Notes under the pieces: generated by a model
The model's input: only the letters and a program-made list of their open reading frames with translations
What the model was told of the DNA's origin: nothing
Databases searched by the model: none
Program-made: the position numbers and the translations under genes
Shown here: positions 1 through 5,808 of the stretch, in pieces
Numbering within the stretch: position 1 is the stretch's first letter
Layout: every line of letters starts with the position of its first letter
Source: Oscillospiraceae bacterium
GTDB taxonomy: Bacteria; Bacillota; Clostridia; Oscillospirales; Ruminococcaceae
DNA length: 17,435 nucleotides
NCBI GenBank assembly: GCA_014858325.1
Contig: RKCM01000088.1
Coordinates: 1 to 17,435 of the forward strand
Direction of reading: 5' to 3'

Positions 1-441
1 AAGTTCCACCTGACCTATGTGGACAAGGACGGCACCGAGAAGACCCCCGTGGTGCTGCACCGCGCCATCCTGGGCTCTCTGGACCGCTTCATGGCCTACC
101 TCATCGAGGAGACCAAGGGCAAGTTCCCCACCTGGCTGGCTCCTGTTCAGGTCAAGGTCCTGCCCGTTTCCGAGAAGACCCTGGACTACGCCGAGGCCAT
201 CACCGAGAAGCTGGTGGAGGCTGGCGTCCGCGTGGCTCTGGACGACGACAACCAGAAGATCGGCTATAAGATCCGCGCCGCCCAGCAGGTGGACCGCGTG
301 CCCTATATGCTGGTGCTGGGTGCCAAGGAAGCCGAGGCCGGCAACCTCTCCGTCCGCGACCGCAAGGGCGAGACCACCACGATGGGCGTCGAAGAGTTCA
401 TCGAGAAGGTCACCGCCGAGATCAAGAACCGCAGCCTGTAA
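1..441 (+). CDS. thrS: Threonyl-tRNA synthetase, C-terminal part (5' end outside window)
   Basis: This open frame enters from the left edge and ends at TAA 439-441. The 146 residues are the end of the class II catalytic region and the whole anticodon-binding domain of threonyl-tRNA synthetase. The first residues (KFHLTYVDKDG followed by PVVLHRAILGSLDRFMAYLIEE) match motif 3, where the arginine of HRAILGSLDR contacts ATP. The remainder (WLAPVQVKVLPV, then KIGYKIRAAQ, VPYMLVLGAKE, and a final VEEFIEKVTAEI) is the alpha/beta domain that reads the threonine anticodon. The enzyme attaches threonine to tRNA-Thr in the cytoplasm. The zinc-binding core and the N-terminal TGS and editing domains lie outside the window. 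The gene converges on the clcF-like gene and shares a bidirectional terminator with it. Confidence 0.96.
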   Translation, partial: KFHLTYVDKDGTEKTPVVLHRAILGSLDRFMAYLIEETKGKFPTWLAPVQVKVLPVSEKTLDYAEAITEKLVEAGVRVALDDDNQKIGYKIRAAQQVDRVPYMLVLGAKEAEAGNLSVRDRKGETTTMGVEEFIEKVTAEIKNRSL

Positions 442-458
442 ACTGCCCGGAATAAAAC

Positions 459-496
459 AAGCGCCGCTTTCCTCCTGCCGAGGGAAGCGGCGCTTT
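459..496. terminator. Bidirectional intrinsic terminator between thrS and the CLC gene
   Basis: A stem of about 14 base pairs (AAGCGCCGCTT paired with AAGCGGCGCTT, plus an imperfect CCT/AGG inner part) is followed by TTTT on the plus strand. On the minus strand it is followed by TTGTTTTATT. It lies in the 68-base gap between two convergent stop codons, so it can end both transcripts. Confidence 0.85.
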
Positions 497-509
497 TGCG
501 TGGCAAAAT

Positions 510-1763
510 TTACTTTTTCTCGTGATACTCCGACGCCCACTTTTCGGTCACAAAGGTCTGGCTGCTGTAGAGGCCGTGGTAGCCCGACAGCATATAGCAG
601 ACGCCGCAGCCCAGGGCAACGAGCTCCAGCCCTTCGCCCTGAAACAGCTCATAGGCCATCAAGATGGAGGGGATGAGGGTGTTGGTGGCACCGCAGAAGA
701 CCGCCACCAGCCCCACGGCAGCGCTGAACCCGGCGGGCAGGCCCAGCAGCGGGCCGACCGCGCAGCCGAAGGTGGCCCCGATGTAGAAGCTGGGCACCAC
801 CTCACCGCCCTTGAAGCCGGAGGCCAGGGTGACGGCGGTCAGCAGGGCCTTGCAGAGGAAATCCCAGGGCAGGGCCTCGCCCTGCTCCACAGCAGCCGCA
901 ATGACCCCCATGCCCGCGCCGTTGTAGCGGCCCACGCCCATCAGGTAGGAGAGGGCCACGACGGCTATGCCGCCCACCGCCGCCCGCACCCAGGGGTTGG
1001 GCAGCCGCTTGGGCAGCTCGTGCTCGGTGAAGTGGAGCAGGCCGCAGAACAGCCGGGAGACGACGGCGCAGGCCGCCCCCAGCACCATGACCTTGAGCAC
1101 GGCGTCCGCCGTGAGGGCCGGGGCATCGGCAAGGGCAAAGCGGGTGGGGGAGATGCCGCAGGCCAGCGAGACGCCGTAGGCGACGAGCGCAGCCAGAAAG
1201 CCCGGGACAAAGGCCACCGAGAAGGTCAGGCCCACATCCTCCACCATCATGGCAAAGAGCGTCGCTGCCAACGGGGTGCCGAACAGCGCCGAGAAGAAGG
1301 CCGCCATGCCGCAGACCGTGGCCGTGCGGCGGTCGTGGTCGGAGAGGTGGAACAGCCGGCCCACGTTGTAGCCGATGCTGCCGCCCATCTGCAGGGCTGC
1401 GCCCTCCCGGCCCGCCGAGCCGCCGCACAGGTGGGTGAGCACCGTGCCCAGAAAGATGGCGGGGACGAGTAAGGGGCTCACGGCCTCGCCGCTCTGCACG
1501 GCCCGGATGACATTGTTGGTGCCCATCCCCTCGCAGCGGGTCCCTTTATAAAGGGCCACGATGACAAGGCCCGCCAGAGGCAGCAGCCACAAGATCCAGC
1601 CGTGCTCGCCCCGCAGCTCGGTGACGGCCTCCACGCTGAGGTGGAAGGCCGTGCCCACCCCGCCGCAGACAAGGCCCACCGCCGCCGCCAGCACCAGCCA
1701 GAGCACCAGCACCCGGGCCGGGCGCTTGGCAGATTGCAAACTATGGGAAAGAGATTCATGCAT
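510..1763 (-). CDS. CLC-family fluoride/proton antiporter (CLC-F type)
   Basis: A 417-residue polytopic membrane protein of the CLC chloride channel/antiporter family. The filter motifs differ from those of chloride CLCs: GSGIP is replaced by GMGTN with Met80, GREGP by GREGA with the gating glutamate at Glu120, and GxFxP by GGEVVP with Glu321. A tyrosine near the end (Tyr395, in SGYHG) may be the equivalent of the anion-coordinating Tyr. From memory, Met for Ser in the filter and an extra glutamate in the third motif mark the CLC-F clade, which exports fluoride in exchange for protons (Enterococcus casseliflavus CLC-F Met79, Glu118, Glu318). The role is therefore probably fluoride resistance at the cytoplasmic membrane. 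The start follows AAAAAGG after a 12-base spacer, which is rather long. The gene is monocistronic, with its own promoter. A chloride-type CLC is the alternative. Confidence 0.88.
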   Translation of the reverse strand: MHESLSHSLQSAKRPARVLVLWLVLAAAVGLVCGGVGTAFHLSVEAVTELRGEHGWILWLLPLAGLVIVALYKGTRCEGMGTNNVIRAVQSGEAVSPLLVPAIFLGTVLTHLCGGSAGREGAALQMGGSIGYNVGRLFHLSDHDRRTATVCGMAAFFSALFGTPLAATLFAMMVEDVGLTFSVAFVPGFLAALVAYGVSLACGISPTRFALADAPALTADAVLKVMVLGAACAVVSRLFCGLLHFTEHELPKRLPNPWVRAAVGGIAVVALSYLMGVGRYNGAGMGVIAAAVEQGEALPWDFLCKALLTAVTLASGFKGGEVVPSFYIGATFGCAVGPLLGLPAGFSAAVGLVAVFCGATNTLIPSILMAYELFQGEGLELVALGCGVCYMLSGYHGLYSSQTFVTEKWASEYHEKK

Positions 1764-1805
1764 CCCGCGTCACATCCTTTTTGATAAGAATCTTTGCTGT
1801 ACCAA

Positions 1806-1834
1806 ACTCTATCATACCCGGGAAAGGATGTCAA
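1806..1834 (-). promoter_or_regulatory. Sigma-A promoter of the CLC-F gene
   Basis: Read on the minus strand, TTGACA (1829-1834) is followed by a 17-base spacer and TAGAGT (1806-1811). Transcription would start near 1799, leaving a leader of only about 36 bases, too short for a fluoride riboswitch inside the transcript. Confidence 0.65.
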
Positions 1835-1845
1835 GAAACGACAAG

Positions 1846-1878
1846 GCCCCGGCTCCTGTGTGCGGTAGGAGCCGGGGC
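1846..1878 (-). terminator. Hairpin terminator downstream of the amt-PII gene
   Basis: A perfect 12-base-pair GC-rich stem (GCCCCGGCTCCT paired with AGGAGCCGGGGC) with a 9-base loop lies about 85 bases past the amt-PII stop. The tail on the minus strand (TTGTCGTTTCTTG) is only moderately T-rich. It sits just upstream of the promoter of the CLC gene, which suggests transcriptional insulation. Confidence 0.6.
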
Positions 1879-1961
1879 TTGGTCGAATGGATTTCAGAAA
1901 AAAGGAAAAAAGGAGAACAGGAGAAAAATCTATCATCACACCCTCGCGGGTGGGATAGCGG

Positions 1962-3704
1962 TCATTCTACGTCCTGCAGGGCGTCGTAGTCTTCCTCGCC
2001 GGTGCGGATCTTCACCACGCGGGTGACGTTGTAGACGAAGATCTTGCCGTCGCCGATGTGGCCGGTATACAGGGCCCTCTTGGCGGCGTCGATCACAGCA
2101 TCCACGCTGATTTTGGAGACGATGACTTCCACCTTGATCTTGGGCAGCAGGGTGGAATCCACAGGCACGCCGCGGTATTTCTCGGTGGTGCCCTTCTGGA
2201 TGCCGCAGCCCATCACCTGCGTGACGGTCATGCCGGTGACGCCCAGATCGTTGAGGGCTGTCTTGAGCTGGTCAAACTTGGAGAGCTTGGCGATGATGGA
2301 TACCTTGTGCATCCCGGTGTCGTAGATGCCATCGTGGATGACGGCAGGCTCGCGGACCACGGGGACCGCTGCATCCACCTGCTTGGCAGAGGCCTTGGTC
2401 ACATCGTCCTCGCCCAGGTCGGTGTTCTCGTTGGGGGTCATGGCGGCTGCGTTGGCGTCGGAGATGGAGAAGCCAGCGTAAGCGGAAGCCAGACCGTGCT
2501 CGTGGATGTCCAGACCGTCGATCTCAACTTCTGCGGGGACGCGGAGGCCGATGGTCTTGTCAATGATCTTGAAGATGAGGAACATGACGATGAGAACGTA
2601 GGCGTCCACCACGACAAGGCCCAGCAGCTGGATGCCCAGCTGGGTGAGGCCGCCGCCGTAGAACAGGCCCAGGCCCACGCCGTCGCCGCCGTTGGAGAAG
2701 AGGCCTACGGCGATGGTGCCCCAGACGCCGTTCACAAAGTGGACGGAGACGGCACCCACGGGGTCGTCGATCCTGGCAATCTGATCAAAGAACTCAACGC
2801 TCAGCACCACAAGGATGCCGGCCACAAAGCCGATGATGAAGGCACCGAAGGGGGAAACGGCATCGCAGCCGGCGGTGATGGCCACCAGACCGGCCAGAGA
2901 GCCGTTGAGCGTCATGGAGACGTCGGGCTTACCGTACCGCAGCCAGGTGAAGATCATGGTCACACAGGTGGCCACTGCGGCAGCCAGGTTGGTGTTGAAG
3001 CAGACCAGGCCGGTCAGGGTCATGGTCTCATCGGTGGAAAGGCTCAGGGAAGAGCCGCCGTTGAAGCCGAACCAGCAGAACCACAGGATGAAAACGCCCA
3101 GAGCACCGGCCGTCAGGTTGTGGCCGGGGATGGCGTGGGGCTTGCCCTCCTTGTCGTACTTGCCGATGCGGGGGCCCAGCAGGGCAGCGCCCAGCATGGC
3201 GATGATGCCGCCCACGTTGTGCACCGCTGCGGAACCGGCAAAATCATGGAAGCCCATGCTCTGCAGCCAGCCGCCGCCCCACATCCAGTGGCCGCAGATG
3301 GGGTAGACCACCAGCGAGATCATAGCGGAGTAGACGCAGTAGGCTTTGAAGTTGGTGCGCTCGGCCATGGAGCCGGAAACGATGGTGGCTGCCGTGGCGC
3401 AGAAGACGGTTTGGAACACGATGTACACCCACAGCGGGATGTCGAGCCCCAGGTGCGAGTAATCGCCCTGGATGAAAGGGTCGAACCCGCCGATGAGTGC
3501 GCCCGTGCCGCCAAACATGATGCCGAAGCCGATGAGCCAGTAGCACGGGGTGCCGATGCAAAAGTCCATCATATTCTTCATCAGAATATTGCCGGTGTTC
3601 TTTGCACGGGTAAAGCCTGCTTCACACAGCGCGAAGCCCGCCTGCATGAAATAGACCAGGAACGCTGCAACCAGCGTCCAACAGGTGTTGACAGAGTTGA
3701 ACAT
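1962..3704 (-). CDS. Ammonium transporter fused to a PII (GlnK-like) signalling domain
   Basis: A 580-residue protein with two parts. Residues 1 to about 390 are an Amt ammonium channel with many membrane spans; they carry Asp154 and the twin pore histidines His162 (SAAVHNVGG) and His322 (SVHFVNGVWG). After a polar linker of roughly 70 residues comes a complete PII domain at about 465-580, with VTGMTVTQV, the T-loop start QKGTTEKYRG, LPKIKVEVIV, TGHIGDGKIF and RTGEE. PII proteins normally plug Amt pores in response to ATP/ADP and 2-oxoglutarate, so the fusion probably carries its own regulator. The T-loop keeps one tyrosine (Tyr510) but lacks the usual uridylylation tyrosine five residues later. 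The start was chosen because GGGAGGG lies 8 bases upstream of ATG 3702-3704; an in-frame ATG 29 codons further upstream has no such site. Confidence 0.95.
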   Translation of the reverse strand: MFNSVNTCWTLVAAFLVYFMQAGFALCEAGFTRAKNTGNILMKNMMDFCIGTPCYWLIGFGIMFGGTGALIGGFDPFIQGDYSHLGLDIPLWVYIVFQTVFCATAATIVSGSMAERTNFKAYCVYSAMISLVVYPICGHWMWGGGWLQSMGFHDFAGSAAVHNVGGIIAMLGAALLGPRIGKYDKEGKPHAIPGHNLTAGALGVFILWFCWFGFNGGSSLSLSTDETMTLTGLVCFNTNLAAAVATCVTMIFTWLRYGKPDVSMTLNGSLAGLVAITAGCDAVSPFGAFIIGFVAGILVVLSVEFFDQIARIDDPVGAVSVHFVNGVWGTIAVGLFSNGGDGVGLGLFYGGGLTQLGIQLLGLVVVDAYVLIVMFLIFKIIDKTIGLRVPAEVEIDGLDIHEHGLASAYAGFSISDANAAAMTPNENTDLGEDDVTKASAKQVDAAVPVVREPAVIHDGIYDTGMHKVSIIAKLSKFDQLKTALNDLGVTGMTVTQVMGCGIQKGTTEKYRGVPVDSTLLPKIKVEVIVSKISVDAVIDAAKRALYTGHIGDGKIFVYNVTRVVKIRTGEEDYDALQDVE

Positions 3705-3710
3705 GATGTT

Positions 3711-3718
3711 ACCCTCCC
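3711..3718 (-). promoter_or_regulatory. Ribosome binding site that fixes the amt-PII start
   Basis: On the minus strand GGGAGGGT lies 8 bases before ATG 3702-3704. This supports a start at MFNSVNTCW and makes the preceding in-frame 29 codons leader RNA rather than protein. Confidence 0.8.
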
Positions 3719-3864
3719 ACTTTTCCCGCTTCCCTGCCAGAGGAAACGGTTTGGCTTGCCGTGGAGCGCACGCCTCTATTCGCGCACCCACGCCGAAAAC
3801 AGTGCCTCCGGGGGCCCTCTATCTCCCTCGGAGCGCACGGGGCCCGCGGCCCCGCGAAAACAGG

Positions 3865-3900
3865 AAAGGCGCTGACGGATGTTGCTCCGTCAGCGCCTTT
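3865..3900 (-). terminator. Terminator-like hairpin at the start of the amt-PII leader
   Basis: A perfect 15-base-pair inverted repeat (AAAGGCGCTGACGGA, loop GCAACA on the minus strand) begins within about 10 bases of the predicted transcription start. The weak T-tract after it (CCTTTCCTGTTTT) would allow premature termination, or the hairpin could protect the 5' end of the mRNA. It lies between the amt-PII promoter and gene, so it is unlikely to serve the upstream isomerase gene. Confidence 0.5.
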
Positions 3901-3915
3901 GCTTTCGATGGCATG

Positions 3916-3944
3916 AGTATAGAACGCCTTGGGTGAACTGTCAA
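3916..3944 (-). promoter_or_regulatory. Strong sigma-A promoter of amt-PII
   Basis: Read on the minus strand, a perfect TTGACA (3939-3944), a 17-base spacer and TATACT (3916-3921) form a near-consensus promoter. It implies a start near 3909 and independent transcription of the fused transporter gene. Confidence 0.85.
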
Positions 3945-4038
3945 GAGCTCCAAGGCAATTTTGTCGTTTTTCACAACACACGCAAGCGGTGCGGCAAAAA
4001 ACTTTGGCAGCAGCCCCGCAGGGCCCGGCTTTGAGAGG

Positions 4039-4674
4039 TTACAGCAGGCTCTTCACATAAGCGGCCAGCGCTTCGTCCTTGCAGGAGGCAAAGAACAGCT
4101 CGCGGAACTTTTCGCCTGCGATGGCACCCTTCAGCAGATCTTGATCGATGCTCTGGAGGCACTCGATCAGGGGCTTGAAGGTGGCGGCACGCACGCCGTC
4201 CAGGATCTTCTTGTTGCGCTGCTCCGGCTCCACCCGCTCCTTGGGGTAGCCCTGGCCGTGGCCAAAGCCGAACAGCTTCTCAAAGCAGTATTCCAGGTTC
4301 AGCTCGCCGCCCCAGCCAAAGCCCTTGGCGAAGGGCATGGCCACGGCGTTGCCGTCGTTGACATGGGCAAAGGTGTAGGCGTCCACGGGGTCTTCCACAT
4401 GGCCGCAGATGACGCCGGGGAAGCTGTTCAAAGCCAGCATGGCGCCCTCGCCGGTGCCGCAGCCGGTGATGACGTAGTCTGCCGCGCCGCTGTTGAGCAG
4501 GATGGCAGCCAGGATGCCGCACTGCACATAGGTCAGCTGGGCCTTATCGTCGGCGGCGTACATGCCGTAGTTGACCACCTCGTGGCCCATGGGCTCCACC
4601 ACCTTCTTCAGGGCGGCTTCGATCAGGCCGTTCTTGGCGGCCTGGCTGTTTTCGTTGATGAGTGCGATCTTCAT
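4039..4674 (-). CDS. RpiB/LacA/LacB-family sugar isomerase, probably DhuI-like
   Basis: A 211-residue cytoplasmic protein. The fold is recognisable from the N-terminal MKIALINENS, the central VITGCGTGEGAMLALNSF (the GCGTG substrate-binding turn of the family) and CGHVEDPVDAYTFAHVNDGN. It is longer than ribose-5-phosphate isomerase B (about 150 residues), with an extra C-terminal helical part. From memory, the roughly 213-residue streptococcal isomerase DhuI is of this type; it converts 4-deoxy-5-keto-hexuronate derived from unsaturated uronic acids. The gene directly upstream is an SDR like DhuD, the next enzyme of that route, which supports the reading. AAGGAG lies 8 bases before the ATG. 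A generic pentose- or hexose-phosphate isomerase is the alternative. I see no clear terminator after the stop. Confidence 0.85.
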   Translation of the reverse strand: MKIALINENSQAAKNGLIEAALKKVVEPMGHEVVNYGMYAADDKAQLTYVQCGILAAILLNSGAADYVITGCGTGEGAMLALNSFPGVICGHVEDPVDAYTFAHVNDGNAVAMPFAKGFGWGGELNLEYCFEKLFGFGHGQGYPKERVEPEQRNKKILDGVRAATFKPLIECLQSIDQDLLKGAIAGEKFRELFFASCKDEALAAYVKSLL

Positions 4675-4701
4675 GCAAACGTCTCCTTTTCTCTTTCACA
4701 T

Positions 4702-4739
4702 AAAAGCGCCGTGCCTTGCCCTAGGGCAGGACACGGCGC
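4702..4739 (-). terminator. Intercistronic terminator-like hairpin between the SDR and isomerase genes
   Basis: An inverted repeat (GCGCCGTG paired with CACGGCGC, then a mismatch and CTTGCCC/GGGCAGG) forms a stem of about 15 base pairs. On the minus strand TTTTA follows. It lies wholly between the two genes and upstream of the isomerase ribosome binding site, so it could lower or condition expression of the second gene. Confidence 0.6.
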
Positions 4740-4766
4740 AGAATGCGGGTGTAACTTTTTTAGTGG

Positions 4767-5576
4767 TTACTGGGGCTGCTTGCCGATGTAAGCCAGAATG
4801 CCGCCATCGACGTACAGGATCAGGCCGTTGACAAAGTCAGAAGCCTCAGAAGCCAGGAAGACAGCGGGGCCGCCCAGGTCCTCTGCCTCGCCCCAGCGGC
4901 CAGCGGGGGTCTTGGCCACGATGAAGCTGTCGAAGGGGTGACGGCTGCCGTCGGGCTGACGCTCGCGCAGGGGTGCGGTCTGCGGGGTGGCGATGTAGCC
5001 GGGGCCGATGCCGTTGCACTGGATGTTGTACTCGCCGTACTCGGAGGCGATGTTCTTGGTCAGCATCTTCAGGCCGCCCTTGGCAGCAGCGTAGGCGGAG
5101 ACGGTCTCACGGCCCAGCTCGCTCATCATGGAGCAGATGTTGATGATCTTGCCGCCGCCCTGTGCGATCATGTCGGGGATGATGGCCTTGGAGACGATGA
5201 AGGGGGCGTTCAGGTCCACATCGATGACCTGACGGAACTGTGCAGCGCTCATCTCAGTCATGGGGATGCGCTTGATGATGCCGGCGTTGTTGACCAGAAT
5301 GTTGATGTGGCCCACTTCCTCGGTGATCTTGGCCACCATGGCGTTCACGGCGTCCTCATCGGTCACGTCGCAGACATAGCCGTGTGCCTTGATGCCGGCC
5401 TCTGCATAGGAGGCGAGGCCCTTGTCCACCAGCTCCTGCTTGATATCGTTGAAGACGATGGTCGCGCCGTTGGCAGCCATAGCCTTGGCGATCGCCATGC
5501 CAATGCCGTAAGATGCGCCGGTGATCAGAGCGACCTTGCCGGTCAGATCAAAAGATTTGGGAGTACACTGTGCCAT
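4767..5576 (-). CDS. SDR oxidoreductase, probably DhuD-like (gluconate 5-dehydrogenase/KduD family)
   Basis: A 269-residue classical short-chain dehydrogenase. The nucleotide-binding TGASYGIG is at residues 19-26, NNAG at 96-99, and the catalytic Ser149, Tyr162 and Lys166 in ICSMMS and YAAAK. The ending VDGGILAYIG is typical of the gluconate 5-dehydrogenase/KduD group. Asp44 at the end of the second strand (VFNDIK) suggests preference for NAD(H) over NADP(H). Paired with the downstream RpiB-type isomerase, it probably reduces the 2,5-diketo product to 2-keto-3-deoxygluconate in the breakdown of unsaturated uronates from pectin or glycosaminoglycans, as described for DhuD. The pathway role is inference; the SDR assignment is certain. 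GGAGG lies 9 bases before the ATG. No KDG kinase, aldolase or lyase gene is in the window. Confidence 0.9.
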   Translation of the reverse strand: MAQCTPKSFDLTGKVALITGASYGIGMAIAKAMAANGATIVFNDIKQELVDKGLASYAEAGIKAHGYVCDVTDEDAVNAMVAKITEEVGHINILVNNAGIIKRIPMTEMSAAQFRQVIDVDLNAPFIVSKAIIPDMIAQGGGKIINICSMMSELGRETVSAYAAAKGGLKMLTKNIASEYGEYNIQCNGIGPGYIATPQTAPLRERQPDGSRHPFDSFIVAKTPAGRWGEAEDLGGPAVFLASEASDFVNGLILYVDGGILAYIGKQPQ

Positions 5577-5597
5577 AATGATAGTCCTCCATGTTCT

Positions 5598-5619
5598 AAA
5601 AATGCTTTAAAAATGCTTT
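5598..5619. repeat. Tandem 11-base direct repeat in the SDR leader
   Basis: AAAAATGCTTT occurs twice with no gap (5598-5608 and 5609-5619), between the operator-like palindrome and the ribosome binding site of the DhuD-like gene. It is AT-rich within a GC-rich genome and may be a regulator binding site. Confidence 0.6.
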
Positions 5620-5622
5620 GCC

Positions 5623-5639
5623 GGATGTTGAATACATCC
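5623..5639. promoter_or_regulatory. Operator-like palindrome
   Basis: GGATGT-TGAAT-ACATCC is a perfect inverted repeat with 6-base arms and a 5-base centre. It sits just downstream of the predicted transcription start of the DhuD-like gene, where a bound repressor would block transcription. Which regulator binds is unknown; GntR- or LacI-type regulators are usual for uronate genes. Confidence 0.5.
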
Positions 5640-5650
5640 TCTTGTATCCT

Positions 5651-5679
5651 AGAGTATCATTCTTTCTGCGGCCTGTCAA
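5651..5679 (-). promoter_or_regulatory. Promoter of the DhuD-DhuI-like operon
   Basis: On the minus strand a perfect TTGACA (5674-5679) is followed by a 17-base spacer and a poor TACTCT (5651-5656). The strong -35 and weak -10 suit a regulated promoter. Confidence 0.55.
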
Positions 5680-5808
5680 GGTGTTTTCTGGGCAAGTTTG
5701 CTGTATTTTTTGTATCTCGATGGGAAGCTTTCGTGAAATTGTCATATAAAACCCGAAAGCGGCGGGCCGAAACCTTGCTTGTTGCACAGGGGGCGGAAAA
5801 TGCGCCCC

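Larger units (their letters stand above)
3705..3908 (-). promoter_or_regulatory. Structured 5' leader of amt-PII
   Basis: About 205 bases lie between the predicted transcription start and the amt-PII ATG. Reading along the minus strand there are three successive hairpins. The first is a perfect 15-base-pair stem with a 6-base loop at 3865-3900. The second is a 7-base-pair GC stem with a 3-base loop at 3838-3854. The third is a 9-base-pair stem with one bulge and an 18-base loop at 3802-3838. The first hairpin is followed by CCTGTTTTCG, resembling an intrinsic attenuator. I recognise no known riboswitch class, and the loops do not fit the A-x-x-G pattern of ANTAR targets. Together with 3909-4038 this covers the 334-base gap between genes. 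Confidence 0.5.

Noticed and set aside
1764..1961. Fluoride riboswitch upstream of the CLC-F gene
   Set aside because: I searched for the conserved paired and loop sequences of the crcB motif on the minus strand and found none. The space is taken by a terminator hairpin and a promoter.
3705..3791. 29-residue N-terminal extension of Amt
   Set aside because: The upstream ATG has no ribosome binding site, while GGGAGGG precedes the internal ATG. The extension is neither hydrophobic nor signal-peptide-like.
2058..3875. Long plus-strand open frame (605 codons) opposite amt-PII
   Set aside because: It mirrors the Amt-PII gene in a GC-rich genome. Its translation is rich in Gly, Asp, His, Val and Ala without domains, there is no suitable ribosome binding site, and the minus-strand gene is unmistakable.
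3865..3900. ANTAR-type antitermination target in the amt leader
   Set aside because: ANTAR targets have paired hexanucleotide-loop hairpins with A at position 1 and G at position 4. The visible loop is GCAACA and the second loop is 3 bases.
4000..4038. Terminator directly after the isomerase gene
   Set aside because: There is a T-run on the minus strand, but the GC-rich bases before it do not form a continuous stem.
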